NCBI GenBank assembly: GCA_021769725.1
Contig: JAETSI010000006.1
Coordinates: 1-64,000, forward strand
Reading direction: 5' to 3'
Length of the DNA: 64,000 nucleotides
Source: Oscillospiraceae bacterium
Lineage (GTDB): Bacteria > Bacillota > Clostridia > Oscillospirales > Ruminococcaceae
Shown: positions 6,777 to 15,122 of the stretch, piece after piece
Position numbering within the stretch: the first letter of the stretch is position 1
Layout: the number at the start of each line of letters is the position of its first letter
Translations under genes and position numbers: made by a program
The notes under the pieces: generated by a model
The model's input: the letters and a program-made list of their open reading frames with translations, nothing else
What the model was told of the DNA's origin: nothing
Database searches by the model: none

Positions 6777-9141
6777 TTAGCAGGTTTCAGATGAATTATT
6801 CTCGATGGTAAGAGCCTTGCCGTATGTGTCTTGAATAGTATATGTACCGTCATTTTGTTTGGTGATCGTCCAATTCCGGGCGCTGCTCTGAATGGCACTG
6901 CCGTTTTTTTCTGATATAAATAGTCCGCTGTTGAGATTTTTTATCGTATAAGTGCCGCTGTTGACAGTTGGATAAACAGGGGATATTTTCCAAAGCTGGC
7001 AGTCGCCGCCCCAGTAATTCCATTGATTTACGTTTCCGCCGTTTTCAGTTGACCATTCAAATACGTCAAGTCCTGCCGCATCTCCGGAACATTTAGAAAT
7101 AATGCCGTAGTATGCCCCGTTTTTAACAAGCTTCCAGAGCTGATTATCAGAACCGGTATATTTCTGTAATTCGATGTTTACGCCGTTATCTGCGGAGATT
7201 TCCGAAACAGCAAGGCATTTGGATTCGTCTCCAAGGGAAACTATTCTGCAATATCCGTCATTTTCTGAAATAATCCTCCATTGCTGTGCAAAGCTGGAAT
7301 TTTTCTCCCACTGTTGGATATTAGTGCCGATATCAAGTTTGCCGTCCGGTAAATCAAGAACAAGCCCGCTGTTTTTATTGGAAATAAAGTATGAAATACC
7401 GCTTAACAGATCTGTTTCGTCTATTTTGACTGTCTTTCCGGTTTCGCCGGCTGTTTCCTGTGCATAAACAAGATTACAGTCCGGTTTGGAATAGTCAAAA
7501 AGACCGGATCTTTCCTTTCCAGTGAATTCCTTTGTTTGAGCGCCCCAGACAGTCTGGTTATTGTTTCCGACAGCGGTAAAGGACATAATTTTTTTCCGTT
7601 TTCGTCCTGTGCAGCAATGAAATATCCGCTGTATTTCTGGTTTCCGACAGTAATTTCTGCGGCAGAACTATCTTTTGCCTGAGACCATGTTCCGGTTGCT
7701 GCACCGCTGATCTTTCCGTCTGTGCTGAGTGTTATTTTTATGTAGTTGTTTATGTTGGAATCAGTTGCAGTTCCGTGATTAATAAATTCGTAATCGCCGG
7801 CAATATCTGATGTTTCATATCCGAATTCTGCCATTACATCGCCGCTGTATTCATAAGGTACGATAACCGGCCAACCTTCATCGTTAAAGTACATTGAATG
7901 TGTACGTACTTCATGGAATTCATAGCCATCGTCAAATCTCGCATGATAGAAAAGATACCATTTTCCGTCGCTGTCACGCAGAACAGAATTATGTCCGCAC
8001 GCCATATAGGCTTTGTCAAGACTGCTGAACTTGTAGTTTCCCATAACTTTGAGTCCCACCGAGTCAAGGTTAGTGTTTTGACCTAAAACTGCCGGGTTGC
8101 CTGCCGCATCGTAAAACGGGCCTGAGGGGCTTTCGGAACGGAATACACGCATATTGTAGCTGCCGTCAGACAGAAGTCCGCCGTATGTGACCCAGAGGTA
8201 ATAGTATCCGTTATCCGGATTATACTCGATAAACGGACCTTCTCCGGATTTGTAATATCCGCCTGAGATTTTAGCGCCAAAGTAGCTGTCGATTATTCTT
8301 CCGTCAGCAGTTTTTCCGCTTTTCGGGTGGATACATTTTCCGGTGGAGGGATCAATTTCAAGAGTGAAGATTCCTCCCGACCATGAGCCGTAGCACATAT
8401 ATATTGTACCGTCTGTTCCGTAATAGATTGTCGGGTCAATTGCGTTCGGATAAAGATAATTATTGTAATTCTTGTTGCTGAACCAGTTGCTGTTGTAGGT
8501 TACTTCTCCGGAAGCAATCAGTTCGTCAACGTTGGTAGAAGTATATTTTCGGTTGACATTCTTTGTAGAGCTTGTTACATAGCTGTCGTTCTCTGTAAAT
8601 CCCGAGTAGATCAATGTATCAACAAAGGTGTATGGGCCTTCAAGTTTTTTCGATGCTGCAAATCCTATTACAGAGCGCATATAGGTAGAGGAAGTGCAGA
8701 AATACATCAGATATGCGCCTTTTGTGCCGTCTGAATTCACATATTCGGGGTTCCATATAACATCTGGTGCCCATACTGCAAATCCGCTGGAATTCGGCTT
8801 TGTAATATCACAGTCCTCAAGATTTTCGCCTGCCCAGTCAAAAGCCTTTTTGAGGTTCTGAGAAAGATCGCCGAATACAACGTTTCCTGACGCAGTATAG
8901 CCGTTTGTGAAACATGTCCAGTTTTGCAGATCTTTTGACTTTGCCGCTTCGATGTGTGAACCCCAGACATAGTATGTACCGTCCTCTGCTTTAAATATGG
9001 ATGGGTCGTGAACGGATACACGTGTTTTTCCGGAGGCTGCGTCCGTGCTGATATTATATGAAATATCTGTTTTGGATACTGAAAACAGCATTGCTCCTGA
9101 GAGGGTGAGAGCTGCTGCTTTCTGAAAAAAATCTTTTTCAT
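6777..9141 (-). pseudogene. Secreted GH43 arabinanase-like enzyme with ricin-type CBM13, two frameshifts
   Basis: Three frame segments make one protein. The true start is ATG 9141 (AAGGAG site): MKKIFF, then adding one T to a T7 run gives QKAAALTLSGAMLFSVS, a signal peptide leading into the GH43 frame. That domain shows the expected acids: SVHDPSIF, NAIDPTIYY and GEGPFIEYN. The C-terminal beta domain of GH43 arabinanases follows to QDENGKK. There an A7 run needs one more A to continue IMSFTAVGNNNQTVWG and a ricin-B lectin domain (QQWRIIS, DNQLWKLV, QLWKIS). The protein ends early at NNSSETC, without a dockerin. Its likely substrate is arabinan. A good promoter precedes it. Confidence 0.8.
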
Positions 9142-9219
9142 ATGGTCACTCCTTGTTAAATCTGTTAAAAAATGTGCCTAATAATTTATCCGTTAACAGA
9201 TTATTAATTATTTTCTTTC

Positions 9220-9248
9220 AGTATACACTATTTTTCTGGATTTGTCAA
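9220..9248 (-). promoter_or_regulatory. Sigma-A promoter of the GH43 gene
   Basis: TTGACA, 17 bases, TATACT on the minus strand, about 80 bases upstream of ATG 9141. Downstream, TCTGTTAACGGA is an imperfect dyad that could be an operator. Confidence 0.7.
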
Positions 9249-9302
9249 TAAAAAATGATATAAATACACGGTATTTCAACGAGTAAATACAGTTTAAAAA
9301 AT

Positions 9303-9331
9303 AAAAGCACGCCGATTAAGGCATGCTTTTT
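9303..9331 (-). terminator. Bidirectional-looking terminator
   Basis: AAAAGCACGCC and GGCATGCTTTT pair around a 6-base loop with one mismatch. A run of T is present on both strands. It serves the minus-strand gene ending at 9374. Confidence 0.6.
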
Positions 9332-9373
9332 GCGTTAAGACCTGTATGCGTACGATGCAGAACGGCTTCTGAA

Positions 9374-9811
9374 TCATATCGTTTTATGTGGTTCAAGTAT
9401 GGTGGTAAAGTATTCCAAATTTGACGCTTGACTTGGGAAGCCATCTATATGGGGAGCAGTTTGAAGGCTTACGTCGTCAAATTCCTGCGTATGAATATTG
9501 AAAAGTTTCCCCTCGATAATTATTTGATTAGCCATACTTTTCTTAATTGTCAACTTTTTAGGCGAATGAAAATCGTACAAAGCGGCGCTTTTCACCGGAA
9601 TTATAGTATATAGAACCAAAATATTCGTATTCGTAATCGCAGCGAATCCGGAAGCGATTGCTTTTGAACTAAACAATGTTTTTGTTTTAAGGGAAACTCC
9701 GATTGAACACAGCGCTTGCGAAGCGAGGGGAGTCAGCAGCTGGTCAAAACATTTTATCATATTTTCTTCCGTGTAACCGGATATTTTATTTAGTATACCA
9801 AATAAGCCCAT
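9374..9811 (-). CDS. Hypothetical protein, possibly PH-like beta fold
   Basis: This 145-residue protein is soluble, with no signal peptide or membrane segment. It starts MGLFGILNKISGYTEENM, preceded by a weak AGGAGAA site. The middle is rich in beta strands (NILVLYTIIPVKSAALYDF, NQIIIEGKLFNIHT), reminiscent of small bacterial PH-like proteins that begin with a short Gly-Leu-Phe/Phe-Gly leader. I do not recognise a family and the fold is only a guess. It is monocistronic, with a terminator 43 bases after the stop codon. Bases 9812-10053 upstream show no other gene. Confidence 0.5.
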   Translation of the reverse strand: MGLFGILNKISGYTEENMIKCFDQLLTPLASQALCSIGVSLKTKTLFSSKAIASGFAAITNTNILVLYTIIPVKSAALYDFHSPKKLTIKKSMANQIIIEGKLFNIHTQEFDDVSLQTAPHIDGFPSQASNLEYFTTILEPHKTI

Positions 9812-10053
9812 AGAAATTCTCCTGAATTTTGAAACTATTTATAGAGTCTGCGTGCAGATTTTTGAGAATAATTTTGGCGAATGCAAAGCAAAATTATGCA
9901 GTCAGATAACTCACGTCAATACTTTCAACGTAGTAGTCGTCAAAATTTGCCGAAAAGGCAAGCATTTATTTTATGTGATCAAACTCCAAGTTTATTTCAT
10001 TATACTGCAAAACCATTACGTTGTCAAGTTTTTGATTTAATTTGTCTCACATC

Positions 10054-10077
10054 ATTGACAAGTCAACACTTGTCAAT
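10054..10077. repeat. 24-base inverted repeat upstream of the ABC-F promoter
   Basis: ATTGACAAGT-CAAC-ACTTGTCAAT has two perfect 10-base arms, 22 bases before the -35 box. The TTGTCAAG/TTGACAA motif occurs again at 10021 and at the -35 box itself, as expected for a repeated operator half-site. It could also fold as a hairpin in a longer transcript. Confidence 0.4.
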
Positions 10078-10099
10078 CAGAAAAAATAATATAACTATA

Positions 10100-10128
10100 T
10101 TGACAAATCCGGCATTGTATGGTATAAT
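10100..10128 (+). promoter_or_regulatory. Consensus sigma-A promoter of the ABC-F gene
   Basis: Perfect TTGACA and TATAAT boxes are separated by 17 bases. The expected transcript start is near 10135, giving a leader of about 210 bases before the ABC-F start codon. Confidence 0.85.
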
Positions 10129-10160
10129 CAAAACATAATTTAAGAATGTGAGGTGGAAAG

Positions 10161-10172
10161 ATGCGTAAGTAA
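10161..10172 (+). CDS. Three-codon upstream ORF (Met-Arg-Lys) in the ABC-F leader
   Basis: ATG CGT AAG TAA follows a GAGGTGG ribosome site at good spacing and is the first start codon in the predicted transcript. It sits before two hairpins with T runs and the resistance-type ABC-F gene. Very short upstream ORFs are known in leaders of inducible ribosome-protection and ABC-F genes, where an antibiotic-stalled ribosome changes the downstream fold. That role here is inferred from layout. Confidence 0.5.
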   Translation: MRK

Positions 10173-10187
10173 TCCTGTATTTATTAA

Positions 10188-10240
10188 GGTATACAAAAAA
10201 TCAGCGGCAGTATTTCTGTCAGTTTTGTTGTACCTTTTTT
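10188..10240 (+). terminator. First leader hairpin with T6 tract
   Basis: GGTATACAAAA pairs imperfectly with TTTTGTTGTACC around an inner GGCAG/CTGTC stem, and TTTTTT follows. It may act as an early terminator or as the part of the leader that refolds when the upstream ORF is stalled. Confidence 0.45.
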
Positions 10241-10294
10241 GCAGGATCAATACGCTTTTCCGTCTGTATATAGGGCAGTTATGCCTCTTTTTGT

Positions 10295-10330
10295 GCAGCC
10301 GCAGGAAACGTATATCCTGCGGCTGTTTTT
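10295..10330 (+). terminator. Attenuator terminator before the ABC-F gene
   Basis: CAGCCGCAGGA and TCCTGCGGCTG form a perfect 11-pair stem with an 8-base loop, then TTTTT. It ends only a few bases before the AAGGAGG site of the ABC-F gene. An upstream segment GCAGGAT (near 10241) can pair with ATCCTGC of the 3' arm, a candidate antiterminator. Confidence 0.75.
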
Positions 10331-10345
10331 GAAGGAGGTAATTAC

Positions 10346-11842
10346 ATGTCATTAATAAATATATCTGATCTGACATTTTCTTATGACGGAAGTTCTGAAA
10401 ATGTTTTTGAAAACGTGAATTTACAGCTTGATACCAACTGGAAATTAGGATTGACCGGACGAAACGGGAGGGGGAAAACTACACTCCTCCGGCTGCTTAC
10501 CGGAGAACTTCGTGGCAGCGGAACTATTTCGTCACAGGTCGAATTTGAGTATTTCCCGTATCCTGTGAAAAATCCGGAGCTGTTTACTATCGACATCATT
10601 CGGGAAATTGCTCCGGAAGCTGACGACTGGGAGATCTATCGTGAAATGTCGCTGCTGAAAATAGGGCGGGATGCGGATTATCAGCAATTCCGCACGCTCT
10701 CAGGTGGTGAACAAGCAAAAGCAATGCTGGCGGGATTATTTCTGCGTAGGAATTCATTTTTGCTTATAGACGAACCTACAGATCATATTGACAGCGAAGG
10801 CAGACGGATTCTTGGACAGTATCTTAGACGGAAAAAAGGATTTATTATTGTATCGCATGACAGAATGCTGCTTGATGAGTGTACCGATCATATTTTGTCA
10901 ATAGACAGATGTGGAATAAGTCTGCAAAAAGGAAATTATTCCGACTGGCAGCGCAGCAAGGATATGCAGGACAGCTTTGAGCTTGCCATGAACGAGAAAC
11001 TGAAAAAGGAAATAAAACATCTTGAAGAAGCGGCAAAACGAACGGCGGAATGGTCGGACAAGGCGGAAAGAGCAAAGATTGGTTTTGATCCGTTGAAAGT
11101 TGAAAAGAGCATATCCAGACGCCCTGGCGAGGCGGCAAAAGCCAAGAAGATAATGTCACGTTCCACTGCTATATCAGAGCGCAGAGAGAAAGCTGTCCGT
11201 GAAAAATCCGGACTGCTGAAAAATATTGAGCAGACGGCAGAACTGAAACTCATGCCTCTTGAATTTCATTCCCGACGGCTTTTACAGCTCGAAAAGATTT
11301 CCCTGAGTTATGGCGGAAGAATTGTTTGCAGCGGCGTTGATCTGACTGTGATGCAGGGGGAGCGGATCGCTCTCACCGGCGGAAACGGATGTGGAAAATC
11401 AAGCATACTGCGGCTCGTCAATGGTGAGAACATTGAACACAGCGGAGTTGTCGTCCGGAACGGTCAGCTGAAAATATCTTATGTTCCGCAGAAAAGCGAT
11501 CATCTTCATGGTTCACTGAGAGAATATGCTGAATTGCTGGGAATAGAAGTCAGCCTATTTTTTGCTGTTCTGAGAAAGCTCGGTTTCTCCCGTGAGCTTT
11601 TTGAGCGTAATATGGCGAGCTTTAGCGCTGGTCAGAAGAAAAAAGTTCTTATAGCAGGAAGCCTATGCGAACGTGCGCATCTTTACATCTGGGATGAACC
11701 GCTGAATTATATTGATATAATTTCACGCATACAGATCGAAAAGCTTATCCTTGAAAGCCGCCCGACAATTATATTTGTCGAACATGATGAGGCTTTCAGA
11801 AAAAAAATTGCAGATAAGGTTATTGAAATCGGAATGAGATAA
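10346..11842 (+). CDS. ABC-F ribosome protection protein, Lsa/Vga/CplR-type
   Basis: This 498-residue soluble protein has two ABC domains and no membrane part. Domain one has Walker A GRNGRGKTT, signature LSGGEQ and Walker B FLLIDEPTDH. A charged helical linker follows at about residues 205-290 (KKEIKHLEEAAKRTAEW). Domain two has GGNGCGKSS, FSAGQKKKVLIAGSL and LYIWDEPLNYID; the FSxGQKKK and WDEPLN forms are typical of antibiotic-resistance ABC-F proteins. Such proteins bind the ribosomal E site and dislodge lincosamides, pleuromutilins and streptogramin A. Specificity lies in the linker tip and cannot be read here. The promoter, Met-Arg-Lys upstream ORF and terminator hairpin point to antibiotic-induced attenuation. 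Confidence 0.85.
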   Translation: MSLINISDLTFSYDGSSENVFENVNLQLDTNWKLGLTGRNGRGKTTLLRLLTGELRGSGTISSQVEFEYFPYPVKNPELFTIDIIREIAPEADDWEIYREMSLLKIGRDADYQQFRTLSGGEQAKAMLAGLFLRRNSFLLIDEPTDHIDSEGRRILGQYLRRKKGFIIVSHDRMLLDECTDHILSIDRCGISLQKGNYSDWQRSKDMQDSFELAMNEKLKKEIKHLEEAAKRTAEWSDKAERAKIGFDPLKVEKSISRRPGEAAKAKKIMSRSTAISERREKAVREKSGLLKNIEQTAELKLMPLEFHSRRLLQLEKISLSYGGRIVCSGVDLTVMQGERIALTGGNGCGKSSILRLVNGENIEHSGVVVRNGQLKISYVPQKSDHLHGSLREYAELLGIEVSLFFAVLRKLGFSRELFERNMASFSAGQKKKVLIAGSLCERAHLYIWDEPLNYIDIISRIQIEKLILESRPTIIFVEHDEAFRKKIADKVIEIGMR

Positions 11843-11890
11843 TGTTATAATGGAAGAGGAATGTTGTCTTAATGAAAGGAAAAGAGGAAT

Positions 11891-12664
11891 ATGCGAAGAA
11901 AAATATTTCAGTATACAGCAGAAAAATATGATACACAGCCGGAGTATCTCTGGGACAAAACACCGGATGCCGCTGTTCTTCGCCATTCTGACAACAGAAA
12001 GTGGTACGGAATTGTGATGACTGTAGCATATAAGAAGCTCGGACTTGCGGGTGAGGGGAGCATTGATATTCTCAATGTAAAGACCGACCCTCTGCTGGCA
12101 GGCTCGCTGAGGCTCAGAGATGGGATTTTGCCGGGATATCACATGAATAAAGGAAACTGGATAACGCTTCTTCTCGACGGAACACTCGGGGAAGATAATA
12201 TATTTCCGCTTATTGATATGAGTTATGAGCTGACGTCAGGCAGAAAAGTTGGATCCTCTGATAAGTGCAGCAACTGGATAATTCCGGCAAATCCAAAGTA
12301 TTATGACATTGACAGGCATATATCCGAATGCAATGACGGAATATTTCTCTGGAAACAGAGCAGAAGTATGTCGGCAGACAATAACGTCTATATTTATATA
12401 ACCGCTCCGGTGTCCGGCATCAGGTATAAATGCCGTGTATTGGAGACAGATATTCCCTACAGGATGTCCGACGACAATATAAGAATGACAAAGGCGATGC
12501 GCCTTAAATTGCTGAGGCGCTACGATGAACCTGTCAGTCTTGCACATCTCCGGGAACACGGAGTTTTTTCAGTGCGTGGCCCCAGAAGTATGCCGGATAG
12601 TCTTGCACGTGAGCTTGATGACGGTTCCGGATCGGGCAGCGTACCGGAATTTTCAAAAAAATAA
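11891..12664 (+). CDS. YjbR/MmcQ-like protein with a C-terminal EVE-like domain
   Basis: This 257-residue protein has a GAAAGGAAAAGAGG ribosome site. Residues 1-115 match the YjbR/MmcQ pattern (PEYLWDKTPDAAVLRHSDN, RDGILPGYHMNKGNWITLLL, FPLIDMSYELT). Residues about 125-205 (NWIIPANPKYYDID, then VYIYITAPVSGIRYKCRV) resemble an EVE/PUA-type fold. The tail is Gly/Ser-rich and may be disordered. YjbR proteins are small and often called DNA-binding, though their true role is unclear; EVE domains tend to bind modified bases. It starts 48 bases after the ABC-F stop in the same direction and may be cotranscribed. Confidence 0.65.
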   Translation: MRRKIFQYTAEKYDTQPEYLWDKTPDAAVLRHSDNRKWYGIVMTVAYKKLGLAGEGSIDILNVKTDPLLAGSLRLRDGILPGYHMNKGNWITLLLDGTLGEDNIFPLIDMSYELTSGRKVGSSDKCSNWIIPANPKYYDIDRHISECNDGIFLWKQSRSMSADNNVYIYITAPVSGIRYKCRVLETDIPYRMSDDNIRMTKAMRLKLLRRYDEPVSLAHLREHGVFSVRGPRSMPDSLARELDDGSGSGSVPEFSKK

Positions 12665-12684
12665 GAAAAAAATTACAAAAGTAC

Positions 12685-12713
12685 TTGAAAAATTTCTTGA
12701 AATAGTGTAAAAT
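12685..12713 (+). promoter_or_regulatory. Sigma-A promoter of the glycolytic operon
   Basis: TTGAAA, 17 bases, TAAAAT with a TG-like extended -10. The predicted start is near 12720, right at the Rex-like operator. Confidence 0.65.
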
Positions 12714-12724
12714 ATAATTGTACG

Positions 12725-12742
12725 TTGTTATAATATTAACAA
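12725..12742 (+). promoter_or_regulatory. Rex-like operator
   Basis: TTGTTATAATATTAACAA matches the Rex consensus TTGTTAA-N4-TTAACAA with one mismatch. It overlaps the predicted transcript start of pgk. Rex is a redox (NADH/NAD+) repressor that commonly controls fermentative and central-carbon genes in Firmicutes. Confidence 0.55.
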
Positions 12743-12772
12743 CTTATCTTAAAACGAAAGGATGTCATACCA

Positions 12773-13993
12773 ATGGCAGGATTAAACAAGGTTACAGTAG
12801 AAGACATTAACGTTAAGGGAAGAAAGGTTCTCGTAAGAGTTGACTTCAACGTTCCCCTGAAAGACGGAGTTATCACAAATGATAACAGAATCCAGGCAGC
12901 TCTTCCCACTATCAACAAGCTGATTGAAAACGGCGCAAAGGTCGTTCTTTGTTCGCATCTGGGCAAACCCAAGAACGGTCCCGAGGCTAAGTTCTCCCTT
13001 GCTCCCGCTGCCGCAAGACTTGCTGAGCTCGTAAACACAAAGGTAGTTTTTGCCGCTGACGATACAGTAGTAGGCGACAACGCAAAGAAAGCTGTTGCTG
13101 AAATGGCTGACGGCGAGATCGTTGTTCTTGAGAATACAAGATTCCGTGGCGCTGAAGAGACAAAGAACGGTGAAGAATTCTCCAAGGAACTGGCAGAGCT
13201 CGTTGACGGTGAAGTATTCGTTATGGATGCTTTCGGTTCTGCACACCGTGCTCATGCTTCAACAGCAGGCGTTACAAAGTTCGTTAAGGAAACAGCTGTA
13301 GGCTATCTTATGCAGAAAGAGATCAAGTATCTCGGCAATGCAGTTGAAGTTCCCGAAAGACCCTTTGTTGCTATCCTTGGCGGCGCTAAGGTTGCAGATA
13401 AGCTCAATGTAATCTCCAACCTCCTTGAAAAGTGCGACACGCTTATCATCGGCGGCGGTATGGCTTATACATTTATAAAGGCTAACGGCGGTTCTATCGG
13501 TCAGTCTCTCGTTGACGACGAAAAGCTTGACTACTGCAAGGAAATGCTTGCTAAGGCAGAATCTCTCGGCAAGAAGATTCTTCTCCCTGTTGATACTACA
13601 GTAGCAGCTTCTTTCCCTGATCCTATTGACGCTGAGATCACTGTTGAAAACGTTGATTCCGACAAGATCCCTGCTGATAAAATGGGTCTTGATATCGGTG
13701 AAAAGACACAGGAGCTCTTTGCTGAGGCAGTAAAGACAGCCAAGACTGTTGTATGGAACGGACCTATGGGCGTATTTGAGAATCCTACTCTTGCTAAGGG
13801 AACAATTGCAGTTGCTAAGGCTCTTGCTGAGACAGACGCTACAACCATTATCGGCGGCGGAGATTCCGCAGCAGCAGTTATGCAGCTCGGTTTTGCTGAC
13901 AAGATGAGCCACATCTCCACAGGCGGCGGAGCATCTCTTGAATACCTCGAGGGCAAGGTTCTTCCTGGCGTTGCAGCAATCGCTGAAAAGTAA
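12773..13993 (+). CDS. pgk: Phosphoglycerate kinase
   Basis: This 406-residue protein is of family length. The N-terminal substrate-binding motif [14 protein letters not shown] is present, followed by SHLGKPK, the [15 protein letters not shown] segment and the C-terminal nucleotide loop [11 protein letters not shown]. It makes ATP from 1,3-bisphosphoglycerate in glycolysis, in the cytosol. Its codon choice (GCT, CTT, AAG, GTT) is strongly biased, as in highly expressed genes. It is the first gene of the pgk-tpiA-gpmI group and has a GAAAGGATG ribosome site. Confidence 0.97.
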   Translation: MAGLNKVTVEDINVKGRKVLVRVDFNVPLKDGVITNDNRIQAALPTINKLIENGAKVVLCSHLGKPKNGPEAKFSLAPAAARLAELVNTKVVFAADDTVVGDNAKKAVAEMADGEIVVLENTRFRGAEETKNGEEFSKELAELVDGEVFVMDAFGSAHRAHASTAGVTKFVKETAVGYLMQKEIKYLGNAVEVPERPFVAILGGAKVADKLNVISNLLEKCDTLIIGGGMAYTFIKANGGSIGQSLVDDEKLDYCKEMLAKAESLGKKILLPVDTTVAASFPDPIDAEITVENVDSDKIPADKMGLDIGEKTQELFAEAVKTAKTVVWNGPMGVFENPTLAKGTIAVAKALAETDATTIIGGGDSAAAVMQLGFADKMSHISTGGGASLEYLEGKVLPGVAAIAEK

Positions 13994-14053
13994 TTCAATA
14001 AATCAATAGGGCGGGTAGAGATATTCGCCCTTATTGCGATTGAGGAGATTAAA

Positions 14054-14263
14054 ATGAAAATCACGGAAAAGATAAAATCCAATTATTCTGCCGAGGTAAT
14101 GTTACTTACCATTGTCAGCTTTCTGTCAGGAGTTATTGCAGGGATTATTATTTCTCCGGTAAAAAACGGCATTTCTATTGGTAGTTATAACGGAAGCTAT
14201 AATAAGTTTGAAGATTCAAACAATGTAAACAAGCCGGATAAAAAATGCAGATGTAACAACTGA
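14054..14263 (+). CDS. Small membrane-anchored protein inside the glycolytic operon
   Basis: This 69-residue protein has a TGAGGAG ribosome site 7 bases before ATG. Residues 13-34 (EVMLLTIVSFLSGVIAGIII) are one membrane span. The rest is a Gly/Ser/Asn-rich tail ending in KKCRCNN with two cysteines. The start resembles small single-span YtxH-type proteins, but the assignment is weak. It lies between pgk and tpiA, in the same direction, about 60 bases from pgk and 42 from tpiA. Confidence 0.55.
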   Translation: MKITEKIKSNYSAEVMLLTIVSFLSGVIAGIIISPVKNGISIGSYNGSYNKFEDSNNVNKPDKKCRCNN

Positions 14264-14305
14264 TATCATACTGATCTGCAAAAATCTATAAAGGAGTTAA
14301 TTACT

Positions 14306-15082
14306 ATGAACAAGTCAAAAAGAAAGGCAATTATTGCCGGAAACTGGAAAATGAATAAAACAAGACCTGAGGCTAAGGAACTTCTCGAAGCTATCAAGCC
14401 TCTCGTAGCAAACGCAGAGGGAAACGTTGAGGTTATCGCCTGCGTTCCTTTCACAAACCTTGAAACAGCTATCAACGCAACAGAGGGATCTAATGTAAAG
14501 ATCGGCGCTGAGAACGTTCACTTTGAGAAGAGCGGTGCATTTACAGGCGAGATCTCCGCAGATATGCTGGTTGAAGTAGGCGTTGAATATGTTGTAATCG
14601 GTCACAGCGAGAGACGTCAGTATTTCGGCGAAACAGACGAAACTGTAAACAAGAGAACTCTTGCTGCTCTTAATGCAGGTCTCAAGCCGATCGTATGCGT
14701 CGGCGAGCTTAAATGGGAGCGTCAGTGCAATATCACAGAGGAAGTTATTGCTCGTCAGATCAAGCTTGATCTCTGGAATGTAACTGCTGAGCAGGTAAAG
14801 AACGTTGTTATCGCTTACGAGCCTGTATGGGCTATCGGAACAGGTCTTACAGCTACTCCTGAACAGGCTGAGGAAGTATGCGGATTCATCCGTGCTCAGC
14901 TTGCAAAGCTCTACGATCAGGCAACAGCTGATTCTGTAACTATTCAGTACGGCGGCTCTATGAACGCTGCAAACTGCGCTGAACTTCTGGCAAAGTCCAA
15001 CATTGACGGAGGTCTTATTGGCGGAGCTTCACTCAAAGCTGCTGATTTCAATACTATCGTTCAGGCTGCTGTTAACGGCTGA
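14306..15082 (+). CDS. tpiA: Triosephosphate isomerase
   Basis: This 258-residue TIM barrel has a perfect AAGGAG site. The substrate lysine lies in AGNWKMNKT, the catalytic histidine in VIGHSERR and the catalytic glutamate in AYEPVWAIGTG. The phosphate-binding loop is QYGGSMNAAN. It interconverts dihydroxyacetone phosphate and glyceraldehyde 3-phosphate in the cytosol. It shares the biased codon use of pgk and is probably cotranscribed from the Rex-like promoter. Confidence 0.97.
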   Translation: MNKSKRKAIIAGNWKMNKTRPEAKELLEAIKPLVANAEGNVEVIACVPFTNLETAINATEGSNVKIGAENVHFEKSGAFTGEISADMLVEVGVEYVVIGHSERRQYFGETDETVNKRTLAALNAGLKPIVCVGELKWERQCNITEEVIARQIKLDLWNVTAEQVKNVVIAYEPVWAIGTGLTATPEQAEEVCGFIRAQLAKLYDQATADSVTIQYGGSMNAANCAELLAKSNIDGGLIGGASLKAADFNTIVQAAVNG

Positions 15083-15122
15083 TTATTTATTCATAAAAAT
15101 CTAATTTGAAAGGGTTTTAACA

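Noticed and set aside
7570-7600. Programmed -1 frameshifting at the GH43 A7 run as a firm call
   Set aside because: The heptamer fits, but the same gene has another homopolymer shift in the signal peptide, where programmed shifting makes little sense. A shared error or decay is at least as likely.
13259-14082. Long minus-strand ORFs opposite pgk
   Set aside because: They result from the biased codon use of pgk. Their protein sequences show no domain and no ribosome site.
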